A stretch of 64,000 bases of DNA, taken from positions 4,216,001 to 4,280,000 of the forward strand of contig OZ245751.1 of assembly GCA_965227445.1 (NCBI GenBank), in the 5' to 3' direction. Position numbers and translations under genes: made by a program. The notes beneath the pieces are model-generated. The model was not told the origin of the DNA and made no database searches. It worked only from the letters and a program-made list of their open reading frames with translations. This DNA comes from DT-110 sp030148525. Its GTDB lineage: Bacteria; Bacteroidota; Bacteroidia; Chitinophagales; Saprospiraceae. This document shows, in pieces, positions 1 through 9,263 of the stretch. Within the stretch, counting starts at the first letter, position 1; each line of letters begins with the position of its first letter.

Positions 1-1110
1 ACCGACCGCATGGGCATGCTGCTGTTAATTTCCCCACCCGGCTACGGGAAGACCACCTTGATGGAATACATCGCCGACCGCCTGGGCCTCATATTCGTGA
101 AGGTGAACGGCCCGGCCATCGGACACCGGGTGACGGGCCTGGCCCCGTCCGATGCACCCACCATCGCCGCAGCCAACGAGCTGGAAAAACTGAACCTCGC
201 CTTCGAGATGGGGGATAATATTATGCTGTACCTCGATGATATCCAGCACTGCCATCCCGAATTTCTCCAGAAATTCATCAGCCTGTGCGATGCCCAGCGC
301 AAGATTGAAGGCGTGTATAAAGGAGAAGCCAAAACCTACGATCTGCGGGGACGGCGGGTCTGTGTAGTCATGGCCGGAAACCCCTATACCGAGCAGGGTG
401 AGCGTTTTCAAATCCCGGATATGCTGGCCAACCGGGCCGATATTTACAATCTGGGAGATATCATTGGCGATAGTAAGGATGTTTTCGAGCTTAGCTATCT
501 GGAAAATGCACTTACCTCTAACGAACACCTCCAGGACCTGGTGGCGGGAGGACTCGACAATGTGTATGCCCTACTGAAAGCGATGAAGCAAGGGTCCATG
601 GAAGGAATTGACCTGAAAGGGAATTACGCACCGGAAGCTATCCGGGACTTCCAGGCTGTTTTGACAAAGATGGTACGCATCCGCGATGTTGTGCTGCGGG
701 TTAACCAGGAATACATACGATCAGCTGCCACGGATGATGCTTTCCGTACCGAACCGTCCTTCAAATTGCAGGGTTCCTACCGAAATATGAATAAGCTGGC
801 AGAAAAGGTAGTGCCCATAATGAACGAAGAGGAATTGAATACCCTCATCCTGGCCCATTACGAAGGGGAGTCCCAAACCCTGACTAGTGATGCCGAAGCC
901 AACTTTCTGAAACTGAAGGAAATCATGGGGGCCCTCACCGAAGAAGAAGCCACCCGCTGGGAAGCCATTAAAGCGACTTTCGTCAAAAACAAACGCTTCT
1001 TCGGCGCAGACGGCACCGACCGCATGGCCCAGATCCTGGCCCAAATGGATGTATTTAACGAAAGTGTGCTGGGAATCCGCGATGCACTGCAAGGACGGAA
1101 GGACGGCTGA
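1..1110 (+). CDS. AAA+ ATPase, C-terminal part of a large 'DNA repair ATPase'-type protein (5' truncated by window)
   Basis: The reading frame is open from base 1, so the true start lies upstream. About 369 residues are visible. A Walker A loop SPPGYGKTT sits near the visible N-terminus and a Walker B strand MLYLDDIQ about 65 residues later, followed by a sensor-like VVMAGNPYT segment, as in MoxR-like AAA+ proteins. The remainder is helical and charged. The sequence resembles the C-terminal ATPase module of very long proteins annotated 'DNA repair ATPase' (family knowledge; the biological role is not established). The stop codon TGA lies inside the first unit of the 7-bp array that follows, so the last residues are encoded at the array boundary. 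The ATPase fold is secure; the substrate is unknown. Confidence 0.75.
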   Translation, partial: TDRMGMLLLISPPGYGKTTLMEYIADRLGLIFVKVNGPAIGHRVTGLAPSDAPTIAAANELEKLNLAFEMGDNIMLYLDDIQHCHPEFLQKFISLCDAQRKIEGVYKGEAKTYDLRGRRVCVVMAGNPYTEQGERFQIPDMLANRADIYNLGDIIGDSKDVFELSYLENALTSNEHLQDLVAGGLDNVYALLKAMKQGSMEGIDLKGNYAPEAIRDFQAVLTKMVRIRDVVLRVNQEYIRSAATDDAFRTEPSFKLQGSYRNMNKLAEKVVPIMNEEELNTLILAHYEGESQTLTSDAEANFLKLKEIMGALTEEEATRWEAIKATFVKNKRFFGADGTDRMAQILAQMDVFNESVLGIRDALQGRKDG

Positions 1111-1493
1111 CGGCTGACGGCTGACGGCTGACGGCTGACGGCTGACGGCTGACGGCTGACGGCTGACGGCTGACGGCTGACGGCTGACGGCTGACGGCTG
1201 ACGGCTGACGGCTGACGGCTGACGGCTGACGGCTGACGGCTGACGGCTGACGGCTGACGGCTGACGGCTGACGGCTGACGGCTGACGGCTGACGGCTGAC
1301 GGCTGACGGCTGACGGCTGACGGCTGACGGCTGACGGCTGACGGCTGACGGCTGACGGCTGACGGCTGACGGCTGACGGCTGACGGCTGACGGCTGACGG
1401 CTGACGGCTGACGGCTGACGGCTGACGGCTGACGGCTGACGGCTGACGGCTGACGGCTGACGGCTGACGGCTGACGGCTGACGGCTGACGGCT
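1104..1493. repeat. Perfect heptanucleotide tandem array, CGGCTGA x55
   Basis: The unit CGGCTGA repeats 55 times without a mismatch from 1104 to 1488, then a partial unit CGGCT ends at 1493. Every plus-strand frame meets TGA because 7 is not a multiple of 3. The minus strand is open in all frames and spells a repeating AVSRQPS peptide, which is an artefact of the repeat. The perfect copies suggest recent expansion by slippage, so copy number probably differs between isolates (inference). Confidence 0.97.
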
Positions 1494-2085
1494 AAGTTTT
1501 TATTTCCACTACACCGAGCCAAATTCTTGGGCCAAAAATTTGTCTGCTTTTATGGGCAAATCCGATGCTGTTATGAATCGCAATAAGCAAACCGTTTACC
1601 GTAGGCCGTGAGCCGTGGGCCATGGACCATGGACCTTGCAGGCTGACCGGGAATAGAAAAAGTCTCCTGTTTTTTAACTGCTTCCCTCATTTGTTATCAA
1701 TAAGAGTTTTGAGTATCCGTACAGCCCGCATGGTCATCAGAATTACTCCATGAACGGAGGCACTTAATGCTGTATGGGAACGACTTTTAGAACGTGCCTA
1801 ACGGCACTCTTGGACATCCTGCTGCTCACTCCGCACCGGCTAACGCCGGCGCTACATGAAGGTCGTGCCTAACGGCACTGGTACAAATAAAGGTACATGA
1901 TTGAAAGACTCAATTTATGGAGTATCAATGTATGTGTTGAGTTCCCGGTCAGCCTGCTTGGACCGTGAACCGTGAACCGTGAACCGTGAACCGTGGACCG
2001 TGAACCGTGGGCCGTCTACCTTGGACCGTGGACCTTAGACCTTGGCAGCCCCACTTCACACCTCCTACTTCCTACTTCATTTCTA
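1494..2085. repeat. Gene-free stretch with CCGTGAA/CCGTGGA heptamer arrays and TAAC-loop hairpins
   Basis: No credible gene is visible. Degenerate 7-bp arrays of CCGTGAA, CCGTGGA and CCATGGA type lie at about 1603-1637 and 1958-2046. Three small hairpins share a TAAC loop but have different stems: 1794-1807 (GTGCC/GGCAC), 1836-1849 (CCGGC/GCCGG) and 1865-1878 (GTGCC/GGCAC). An open frame at 1993-2382 runs out of the array into the next gene in another phase and is rejected as coding. Confidence 0.8.
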
Positions 2086-2101
2086 TGTGACAAAGATCAC
2101 T
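2086..2101. promoter_or_regulatory. Crp/Fnr-type operator candidate upstream of the YceI operon
   Basis: TGTGACAAAGATCACT matches the CRP half-site pattern TGTGA-N6-TCACA at all but the last base. It lies 79-94 bp upstream of the YceI start codon at 2180. The same GTGA-N6-TCAC pattern recurs in the sulfur gene region of this window. Confidence 0.55.
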
Positions 2102-2179
2102 GGGTGGCATTGAGATATCTCATGCATTACCAGCCCTTACTCCCCCCATATTTGTCCCAGAACAAATCAACAAGATATT

Positions 2180-2776
2180 ATGAAGACCACTTATCAAATG
2201 TTACTCACCGCTGTGCTCCTGATCGGAGCCGTTGGTCTGACTGCTCAGAATACATTCGGAGTTTCCGAATGCTCCATAAAGATCAATGGTACTTCATCCC
2301 TGCACGATTGGACCTCTACGGCCGAGGACGTATCCGGCACAGTCCAACTGGATGTAGCCAACCAAACGCTGAATGCCATTAAAGCTCTGACGGTTCGGAT
2401 AAAATCCGAGGGTGTTAAGAGCGAAAAGGGTCGCATCATGGATAATAAGACCCATAAGGCCCTGGCTGCTGATGATCATAAATACATCACTTACGCACTC
2501 ACCAAGGCGAGCATCACTCAGCAAAACGAGCAAAAAGTTACCGTGCGCGCCACCGGCGCCCTGACCATTGCCGGTCAGACCAAGACCATCACCATGGATG
2601 TAACCGGAACAAAAAAGAACGGTTCCATACAATTTACCGGCAGTAAGGCCCTGAAAATGACTGACTTCGGCATTGATCCACCCACCGCTATGCTGGGTAC
2701 TCTCAAGACCGGAGATGACATTACTATTGATTTTTCACTAACACTTAAGACAAACACGTCCGATAGTAGCCGATAA
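2180..2776 (+). CDS. YceI-like domain protein, secreted
   Basis: 198 residues with an N-terminal signal peptide (hydrophobic LLTAVLLIGAVGLTAQ). The rest is a YceI-type lipocalin-like barrel: SSLHDWTS near the start, a mid-protein stretch on restricting 'HK' residues, and the conserved ending MTDFGIDPPTAMLG followed by a final strand. YceI proteins bind isoprenoid or amphiphilic ligands in the periplasm; the ligand here is unknown. It starts an apparent three-gene operon with a barrel protein (43 bp downstream) and a second YceI protein. A Crp/Fnr-type site lies upstream. It shares the MTDFGI-PPTA-LG signature with the third gene, so the two probably arose by duplication. Confidence 0.85.
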   Translation: MKTTYQMLLTAVLLIGAVGLTAQNTFGVSECSIKINGTSSLHDWTSTAEDVSGTVQLDVANQTLNAIKALTVRIKSEGVKSEKGRIMDNKTHKALAADDHKYITYALTKASITQQNEQKVTVRATGALTIAGQTKTITMDVTGTKKNGSIQFTGSKALKMTDFGIDPPTAMLGTLKTGDDITIDFSLTLKTNTSDSSR

Positions 2777-2819
2777 GGCCACTCGCACTCACTATTACAA
2801 ACGAACAAAAAGCAACCTT

Positions 2820-4148
2820 ATGAAGATCCACATTCGTTTTTCCATTCTGGCGGCCCTGATGTTGGTCTCTGCCACCTGGGGTTTTGCCCAACAGCCGGAC
2901 ATCTCTTTCATGCGTACGTATGACCAAAATGGTACCGGCATTTTTGAAGCTCCCAAATCGGAGGATTTCAACTTCGATTTCGAAGGATTGAAAGTACGCC
3001 TGGGAGGCGCGTTCACTCAACAGTTCCAGGCCCTCGAACACAGCAATACGCTTATCGACCTCGATGGTGACGGAGCCTTCGATAATCCACTGTATGCCCT
3101 GGAGCCCGGTTTTAACCTGGCCACTGCCAACCTGAATATCGACGTTCAACTGGCCGAAGGGGTACGCTTGAACCTGATCACCTACTTATCGTCTCGTCAC
3201 CACCCCGAAGCCTGGGTAAAAGGCGGATTCATCCAGTTGGATGCCATGCCCTTCCTGAACAGCGACTGGGTTGACAACATCATGGAAAATGTCCGTATTA
3301 AGGTCGGTCACATGGAGATCAACTACGGTGATGCTCACTTCCGCCGCACCGACAACGGTAACGCCATCTACAACCCATTCGTAGGTAACTATATCGTAGA
3401 TGCCTTTAACACCGAGATCGGAGCCGAGTTCTACTACCTGAAAGAGCCTTTCACGGCTATGTTAGGAATCACCGGTGGTGAGATCAACGGTAACGTAACG
3501 GAAGCACGTACCAGTGACGTAGACGACAATGCCAAGCGCTCACCGTCTATCATCGGTAAATTAGCCTACGACAGCCAGGTAAATGACGATGTACGCCTTC
3601 GTCTTAGCACCTCTGTATACAGAACGGCTAGTTCATCGGTCAATCACCTCTACAGTGGTGACCGTGGTGGTTCTCGCTACTACCTGGTAATGGTTGCACC
3701 TGGTGTCGGTGCTGGTGACCGTGGTGTATTCCCGAGTGGACGCTACAACCCCGGATTTGTCGATGAGGTCACCTCCTTCATGGGTAATGTGTTCCTGAAA
3801 GTTAAGGGCCTTGAGCTCTTCGGTACCTACGAGAGCTCTGCCGGCCGCAATTGGTTTGAAGCTGAGAACCGTAACATGAATCAATTCGCTGCCGAGGCAC
3901 TATACCGTTTTGGCGAAAGCCAGGATGTATACCTGGGTGCACGCTATAATACCGTGAGCGCCGACGATCCCAGCGGTGAGGAAATTAGTATCAACCGCTA
4001 CCAACTGGGTGCTGGTTGGTTCCTGACCAAAAACATCCTGCTGAAAGGAGAATACGTGAATCAGGACTACATGGATTTCCCAACGGGAACCCAACTCTTT
4101 GAAGGTAACTTCAACGGATTTATCCTCGAAGCAGTCGTTGGATTCTAA
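2820..4148 (+). CDS. Outer-membrane beta-barrel (porin-like) protein
   Basis: 442 residues with a signal peptide cleaved near SATWGFAQ. After it come alternating amphipathic strands separated by Asp/Gly/Asn-rich turns, and the protein ends in the aromatic residue Phe, as outer-membrane barrels do. A segment around residues 150-175 (VRIKVGHMEINYGDAHFRRTD) resembles that of phosphate-selective-porin-like or alginate-export-like barrels, but I cannot assign a substrate. It sits between two YceI genes, which suggests that the barrel and the periplasmic YceI proteins handle the same ligand (inference). A hairpin follows the stop codon. Confidence 0.7.
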   Translation: MKIHIRFSILAALMLVSATWGFAQQPDISFMRTYDQNGTGIFEAPKSEDFNFDFEGLKVRLGGAFTQQFQALEHSNTLIDLDGDGAFDNPLYALEPGFNLATANLNIDVQLAEGVRLNLITYLSSRHHPEAWVKGGFIQLDAMPFLNSDWVDNIMENVRIKVGHMEINYGDAHFRRTDNGNAIYNPFVGNYIVDAFNTEIGAEFYYLKEPFTAMLGITGGEINGNVTEARTSDVDDNAKRSPSIIGKLAYDSQVNDDVRLRLSTSVYRTASSSVNHLYSGDRGGSRYYLVMVAPGVGAGDRGVFPSGRYNPGFVDEVTSFMGNVFLKVKGLELFGTYESSAGRNWFEAENRNMNQFAAEALYRFGESQDVYLGARYNTVSADDPSGEEISINRYQLGAGWFLTKNILLKGEYVNQDYMDFPTGTQLFEGNFNGFILEAVVGF

Positions 4149-4183
4149 GTTAGACGTAATGCAATAACCATTGTTTGATTAAG

Positions 4184-4220
4184 GAACCCCGACTCTGCCA
4201 ATGCGGCGGGGCCGGGGTTC
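4184..4220 (+). terminator. Stem-loop between the barrel gene and the second YceI gene
   Basis: GAACCCCG (4184-4191) pairs with CGGGGTTC (4213-4220), followed by TGTCTTTTCT. It may terminate or attenuate transcription after the barrel gene. It also overlaps an upstream ATG at 4201, which argues for the later start at 4249 for the next gene. Confidence 0.55.
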
Positions 4221-4248
4221 TGTCTTTTCTGCCGCAAAAACCTACATT

Positions 4249-4860
4249 ATGAACTGGCCAACCCTATATTTTTTACTGCTGCTTCCATGGTCCACGGGTT
4301 ACGAGCTCCCAACTCAACACATTGTGTTCCATAGTTCCAGCAGTCTGTCTATCTCCGGAAGCAGCAATGTGAACAAGTTCACCTGCAAGTGTGAACAAAC
4401 GTTGCACCCCATGCGTGTCGACCTGCAGGTACAACCGGGGGATCAGTTGGCTCGCTTTACCGGAGCAGTACTCGAGCTCGAAACCCGAGCGCTGGACTGC
4501 GGCCATAAGGGCATGAATAAGGATATGTATCAGACTCTAGAAGCCGACCAACACCCTACCATAGATATCAGACTGGAAGCTGTTCGGTATCAACCAGGGT
4601 ACAGTCCGGAATTTTGCTCCGAATGGGTGACCATGCTGGCCAGTGCCGACCTGACGGTGGCGGGGCATACTAATAGGGTGCATCTTGAAATTCAGGGCCG
4701 ACAAGTCGGAGACGACCAATATCGATTTAAAAGTCAACTGCCGATCCGCATGACTGACTTTGGCATCGAGCCACCAACGGCCCTCCTGGGATTAGTTAAA
4801 GTGGATAACGAAATCACCATCCACCTCGATCTTACGCTTTCAGCTAATGAGGTAGGTTAA
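4249..4860 (+). CDS. YceI-like domain protein, second copy
   Basis: 203 residues from the ATG at 4249, which begins a hydrophobic signal peptide (MNWPTLYFLLLLPW). An in-frame ATG at 4201 lies within a stem-loop and would put a basic extension before the signal, so it is not preferred. The mature part carries the YceI ending MTDFGIEPPTALLG and a final strand, as in the first gene of the operon. It contains a Cys-rich segment near the N-terminus (FTCKCEQ) and further cysteines (LDCGHKG, PEFCSEW) absent from the first copy, so disulfides are possible. Its 3' end overlaps the convergent DUF6702 gene by 4 bp. Confidence 0.8.
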   Translation: MNWPTLYFLLLLPWSTGYELPTQHIVFHSSSSLSISGSSNVNKFTCKCEQTLHPMRVDLQVQPGDQLARFTGAVLELETRALDCGHKGMNKDMYQTLEADQHPTIDIRLEAVRYQPGYSPEFCSEWVTMLASADLTVAGHTNRVHLEIQGRQVGDDQYRFKSQLPIRMTDFGIEPPTALLGLVKVDNEITIHLDLTLSANEVG

Positions 4861-5348
4861 AAATTGGCGGTAGCCTTCGTTTTCTTTTTATCGAGCAGCA
4901 TTGACCCTTCCCGTTCCGGTAGACGCACGTGCACCATATTGCGCTGGTCATCGAACAACTCAAGCATCATGGTATTTTCTACGGTCAGAGATGTGAGTTT
5001 TTGTAGTTGGGGGGTAACCTTGAAGTAACAGGTAAGGGACGGAAAATTACTTTCCTTGCGGTCGAGTGTATATTTAACCGCTTTACCGTTGAGCAGAATC
5101 TGTGTTTTTTCCTGCAAATAATCCATGATCAAGTCATCGACGGAAAGCTCTCCATTGGAAATTTTTTCCTGGTACTGTTCGTAATCGACCGCATTGCCGA
5201 AGTCGTCCATAAAAAAGGTGATGGACATCTCGAGCTCTCCGGCATCCGAACGGTATATCTCCGTCACACTCAAGTGTATGGGATGCAACTCCTCCATATT
5301 CAGGGGTGCTGCCACTAATAATCCCGAAAAGATTAACAAGAACTTCAT
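4857..5348 (-). CDS. DUF6702 family protein
   Basis: 163 residues from the ATG at 5348, chosen because it starts a signal-like hydrophobic stretch (MKFLLIFSGLLVAAP); the longer frame adds ten polar residues before it. The body has the features of DUF6702: a conserved HPIHLSVTEI strand, then an acidic central part and KVTPQ. The family is a small secreted domain of unknown role, common in Bacteroidota next to M1 aminopeptidase genes. That arrangement is present here: the M1 gene lies 73 bp upstream on the same strand. Confidence 0.7.
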   Translation of the reverse strand: MKFLLIFSGLLVAAPLNMEELHPIHLSVTEIYRSDAGELEMSITFFMDDFGNAVDYEQYQEKISNGELSVDDLIMDYLQEKTQILLNGKAVKYTLDRKESNFPSLTCYFKVTPQLQKLTSLTVENTMMLELFDDQRNMVHVRLPEREGSMLLDKKKTKATANF

Positions 5349-5421
5349 AAGCAGTAATTCTTGTTCTATATAACGCAAATGCCCCGCAAAAAGATGGGTG
5401 ACTGTTCACTTTAGCAAAACC

Positions 5422-7041
5422 CTAACGATCCCGTACAATACCAGCGGTAAATAACAGATCAGTCTCCGGGTCCAGCACCAGTGTTTCTGCTTTCCCGCTA
5501 AATGGTACCCGGACAGTTTGGGTACGCCCGCTAATCTCCACTGATTTTGTACCCAGATCACTTAATTCCGTATCGGCAACCTGAATGGTTAATGGAAAGG
5601 TAAATAGTTCATCCTGCTTCTGGGTAATGGTCACTTCCGCTGTACCTCCACCCTCGAGTACGTTCCACTGTACCTCCAGGTCGGGAAACCCCGGTTGTCG
5701 CAACCACTGGTCGAAGAACTGTTGGAGGTCTTGTCCCGACACCTCTTCCATGACGGCCCTAAGGTCCTCGGTAAGTGCATTCCTGAGCTGGTAGCGCCGA
5801 TAGTAGGTTCGTATTCCCTGCCAAAAGGCCTGGTCGCCGATCTTACGACGCAGCATGTGCAGTACCCAACCACCCTTCTGGTAAGAATTGGGATTCAGTA
5901 GCTGATTGAAATCGCGCACCGAGGGATCAATAATAGGAGCACTTCGGCGACGGCCATATCGCAATACCTGCAAGCGGTCGGCCTGTAAACGTTCGTCAAG
6001 CACCTCCCGGCCCTCAGTAGCTTCTACCCATAAATGGGTAAAATAAGTAGCGAAACCCTCACTTAACCATACGTGGTACCAGCTGCCCTCTGTGGCGGAA
6101 TTCCCAAACCACTGGTGAGCAATTTCGTGGGCGATCAGTGCATTGCGTTCCCGCTTACCGGTCACGCTGTTCTCGAAATAGAAGATGTTACCCGCGTTCT
6201 CCATACCTCCGTAGCGGGTTTTCGACTGCACATTGGCCAGCTTCAGATAAGGGTAGGGGCCTACCTCTTCCATAAACCACTCCAAAATGGATACCGCAGG
6301 CTGGTAGTCGTAAAAGCCCTCCTCCCGATTATCCGGAAATACCCAGCTGGTCACCGGAATACCGTTAGCGTCGCCGGCATACTGTACCGCAAAGGGCGCC
6401 ACACCGATCACCATCACCTTAGTGGGCAAGGGTACCTCCGTGGCAAAGCGGGTGAGCCGCCTACCATCAGGCAGGGTTGTTTCCTCCGTTTGACGCCCAT
6501 TTGCTACCACCTGGTAGACACCGGGAGCCGTAACGATCCACTCTACCGTCGCCTTATCCGAAGGGTGATCTACGGTCGGCAACCAGTGCCGCGCACGGTT
6601 AGGCCAGTTATCCCCAAAAAACGTCCGACTACCGAAGCGGTTTTCGCCTATGATCAGTCCGTCTTGTGGTACCCCCTGATAGGCGATCTGCAAGTCCAGG
6701 TTTGTTCCGGCCGTTAAGCCTTTCGGCAAAAAAATACGCAAGGATTGACCCTGGTGGCTGTATTCCAATTCTTCCCCGTCCAATTGAATCGACTGAACCT
6801 CCATACCGGCATCATTCTGCCTGGATTGTAAATCCAATGCCACTTGATCCATGGGTTGCAACAATCGCAGGCGAACCAGCGCCCGACCATCAATAGTATT
6901 GGTCTGATCCGACAGAGTGAGGTCAAAGGTATAATGGAGTACATCGATTTGGCTGAGGCGGTCGAGCTGTTCCTGGGCAATTCCAAGTGTCAGCAGGAAC
7001 AGCATCAGCAGGGTCATACCGGAACGCAGGGTGTTGATCAT
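5422..7041 (-). CDS. M1 family zinc metallopeptidase, secreted
   Basis: 539 residues with a signal peptide (TLLMLFLLTLGIAQ). The gluzincin site is complete: HEIAH at 305-309 and the third zinc ligand Glu328 in WLSEGFATYF, giving HExxH-x18-E. The exopeptidase motif appears as GGMEN at 278-282 (usual GAMEN). An N-terminal beta domain (about 30-215) precedes the catalytic domain. The protein ends soon after a short C-terminal domain, so it lacks the long helical ERAP/PepN-like C-terminus, as many bacterial short M1 enzymes do. It probably trims N-terminal residues from peptides outside the cytoplasm. Confidence 0.9.
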   Translation of the reverse strand: MINTLRSGMTLLMLFLLTLGIAQEQLDRLSQIDVLHYTFDLTLSDQTNTIDGRALVRLRLLQPMDQVALDLQSRQNDAGMEVQSIQLDGEELEYSHQGQSLRIFLPKGLTAGTNLDLQIAYQGVPQDGLIIGENRFGSRTFFGDNWPNRARHWLPTVDHPSDKATVEWIVTAPGVYQVVANGRQTEETTLPDGRRLTRFATEVPLPTKVMVIGVAPFAVQYAGDANGIPVTSWVFPDNREEGFYDYQPAVSILEWFMEEVGPYPYLKLANVQSKTRYGGMENAGNIFYFENSVTGKRERNALIAHEIAHQWFGNSATEGSWYHVWLSEGFATYFTHLWVEATEGREVLDERLQADRLQVLRYGRRRSAPIIDPSVRDFNQLLNPNSYQKGGWVLHMLRRKIGDQAFWQGIRTYYRRYQLRNALTEDLRAVMEEVSGQDLQQFFDQWLRQPGFPDLEVQWNVLEGGGTAEVTITQKQDELFTFPLTIQVADTELSDLGTKSVEISGRTQTVRVPFSGKAETLVLDPETDLLFTAGIVRDR

Positions 7042-7135
7042 AGTTTTTGTTTTGGCCTAATTTAGGGTTTCCAAAAGATTTCTAGACACAAGATTGGAAA
7101 TTATGGTAGTGAGTAACGGGTATTTGGTATTAAGA

Positions 7136-7805
7136 CGATCCGGGGACTGGAGGGAACGGAGGGACTGAAGTGACCGGAGAGACTCGTCTGGGCCGGGCTG
7201 CTTTAGTTATGTCTGGCTGCTGTATCTCTGCTCTTTATTGCGTAGTGCGTAGTGCATCGAGCGTAGAGACAGGGAGCGACTGTCGAGAACAAAGAGACTG
7301 GAGAGAATGAAGAGACTGGAGGGACTCGTCTGGGCCGGGCTGCTTCGTTTTGCTGGTAGCTGCTGTGTCTTTGCTCTAGATTGCGTAGCGCATTGAGCAT
7401 TGAGCGTAGGGGGCCAACGCAAGAACGGTGCGCCATGAAACACTGTGAACCACCGCCCGTACGGGCTGCGCTCACCGCGTGAAAAAGGTAGATTTAGAGT
7501 TTAGACTCAAGATTAAAGACTGAAGACTGAATTCGAAATCGGAAATCGGAGGTCGGAAATCGGACGGTTAATGACTTCACTCCCACCGCTGAAGCGGATG
7601 GGCTTAAACTGCCAACCGCCAACTGAGAACTGGAGACTGCCTACTGAGAACTGCCTACTGAGAACTGCCTACTGAAGACTGAATTCGAAATCGGACGGTT
7701 AATGACTTCACTCCCACCGCTGAAGCGGATGGGCTTAAACTGCCAACCGCCAACTGAGAACTGGAGACTGCCTACTGAGAACTGCGAACTGCCTACTGCC
7801 AACCC
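7136..7805. repeat. Composite repeat region R1 (left flank of sulfotransferase operon)
   Basis: The gene-free stretch 7042-7888 holds three blocks. Block a (about 7136-7445) is built of degenerate GACTGGAGG- and GAGCGT-type units. Block b (7451-7542, 92 bp) has an almost identical copy at 13005-13096 (two differences by eye). Block c (about 7559-7805) has two copies of a unit of roughly 120 bp containing TTCGAAATCGGACGG and arrays of GAACTGCCTACTGA. The same block order in the same orientation occurs at 12724-13540. A hairpin TTTGGC-GAAA-GCCAAA follows at about 7810-7825. No gene is seen. Confidence 0.9.
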
Positions 7806-7888
7806 TCCTTTTGGCGAAAGCCAAACAATAGACCAGAGTAATCCATCATTGAGCATTCAACATTCCCTTTCCCCGTCTCCACAAAACC

Positions 7889-9244
7889 TCATTTGATGTG
7901 TTTCGGCTTCATGTGTGCAGCTCCATGCCCATAGTAGGCATCCATGGCTTTCTGATACCCTTGCCGCAGGAGGTCCAGGTGACGTTCTGTGGAAAAGGTA
8001 TTGGCTTGCTCCAGGCCTTTTTGGACAGTCTCCCTACATAATGTATCATCACCGGCCAGGCGTTCCATGGCACCGGCGATGGAAGATACATCGTAGGGGT
8101 CGACATAAATAGGTGCATCACCTCCCACCTCGGGCAAGGATGAACAATTTGACGTAATGACCGGTACGCCCAGCGACATGGCCTCCAATACCGGCAACCC
8201 GAATCCTTCGTACAGGGACGGAAAAATGAGTGCCTTGGCTCCCCGTAACAAATACATTAGTTGTTGCCGGGGAAGGTACATATACCGTCGAACCGCTTGA
8301 CTACCATCCTCCTTCACCTGCTTAATTCGCTTTTTTTCTTTTTTGTACAACCACCCGTCACGGCCGGCGATAATCAGTGGCAACTCTGTATTAGCCATGC
8401 CGGCCGCCTCCAGAATACGCATTACATTTTTCTTGGGCTCTATGGCTCCGAAAAACAGAAAATACCCTTGTGGCTTAAGATTGAAATTTTTGCTCAATAC
8501 ACTCCGCAGTTCATTGGCCGACATATCGCGAATGGCCGTGGGCACCTGAACCGATTGATAGGTAACCTGTATCTTGTCTTCCTCAATACCAAAGACACGC
8601 TGCAGGTCGCGTTTACTGTGCTCGGAGATGACGTAAATATGATCGGCCTGATTCAGGGAGGCCGTAATTATATTACGGTAATGCCGCAGCATAACGTTCG
8701 TACTGTGCGGCAAGATCAATGGGATCAGGTCGTGAAGAGTCAGTACATTGGGGACGCCCTTCATGCGGACAGGAAGGGGGCTTGTACTGTGGTAGATATC
8801 AATACCAGCCTTCCGGGGCATCGAAATCTTAAACGATTTCGGAAAGAAAAAGGCATAAAACTGAGACACGCGATACAGTGAGGGCACATTGTAGGTATCA
8901 CTGCCGGTTGGCAAATGCATTTCCATCCCTCGTCTTTCCACCCATTCCGGTGGGTGAAGCTGCCGGGGCCGGAGAGGCATATTCAATAGGTAAGGCAAGC
9001 TGTATAGTATGGCATGGGTGCCGTACCGAAGCACTTCTTTGGAATCAGCCTCGCCGTGTACCATCAGTCGTTGAATAAAACGAGACCACTTCAAATCAGG
9101 CCGTCGTCCTAATTTATCCATCCCGTACAGTACACTGACATCAATCCCGCCCGAAGTCAGTGTTTTAGCCAACTCCCGGGAATAGGTGCTCAACCCGGTA
9201 CCTTTTTTCAGGGACATAGCAAATCCGTCCAGGCATACCTTCAT
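7889..9244 (-). CDS. GT4-type glycosyltransferase
   Basis: 451 residues from the ATG at 9244, which gives the standard GT-B opening MKVCLDGFAM with a GTG loop; the longer open frame would overlap the upstream gene. The C-terminal half shows the family 4 retaining motifs: FFGAIEPKKN (265-273), then FPSLYEGFGLPVLEAMSLG with the E-x7-E pair at 346-354, and SSLPEVGGDA. It transfers a sugar from a nucleotide donor, probably onto a surface glycan. It is the last gene of a four-gene minus-strand operon with sulfotransferases and lies 19 bp after the double sulfotransferase, which suggests that a sulfated polysaccharide or glycolipid is the product (inference). Confidence 0.88.
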   Translation of the reverse strand: MKVCLDGFAMSLKKGTGLSTYSRELAKTLTSGGIDVSVLYGMDKLGRRPDLKWSRFIQRLMVHGEADSKEVLRYGTHAILYSLPYLLNMPLRPRQLHPPEWVERRGMEMHLPTGSDTYNVPSLYRVSQFYAFFFPKSFKISMPRKAGIDIYHSTSPLPVRMKGVPNVLTLHDLIPLILPHSTNVMLRHYRNIITASLNQADHIYVISEHSKRDLQRVFGIEEDKIQVTYQSVQVPTAIRDMSANELRSVLSKNFNLKPQGYFLFFGAIEPKKNVMRILEAAGMANTELPLIIAGRDGWLYKKEKKRIKQVKEDGSQAVRRYMYLPRQQLMYLLRGAKALIFPSLYEGFGLPVLEAMSLGVPVITSNCSSLPEVGGDAPIYVDPYDVSSIAGAMERLAGDDTLCRETVQKGLEQANTFSTERHLDLLRQGYQKAMDAYYGHGAAHMKPKHIK

Positions 9245-9263
9245 ATTAGTGGTGTTTCTAGTA

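Noticed and set aside
1104..1493. Possible CRISPR array
   Set aside because: Units are 7 bp and contiguous, with no spacers.
1055..1522. Minus-strand open frame encoding AVSRQPS repeats
   Set aside because: It is the unavoidable translation of the 7-bp array, which has no stop on that strand.
1993..2382. Open frame of 129 codons
   Set aside because: It comes from the CCGTGAA array and overlaps the YceI gene in another frame.
7501..7800. Open frames through the block-c repeats
   Set aside because: Composition follows the repeat units; no start signal or homology seen.
8261..8881. Plus-strand open frame of 206 codons inside the glycosyltransferase gene
   Set aside because: Antisense shadow of a gene with clear GT4 motifs.
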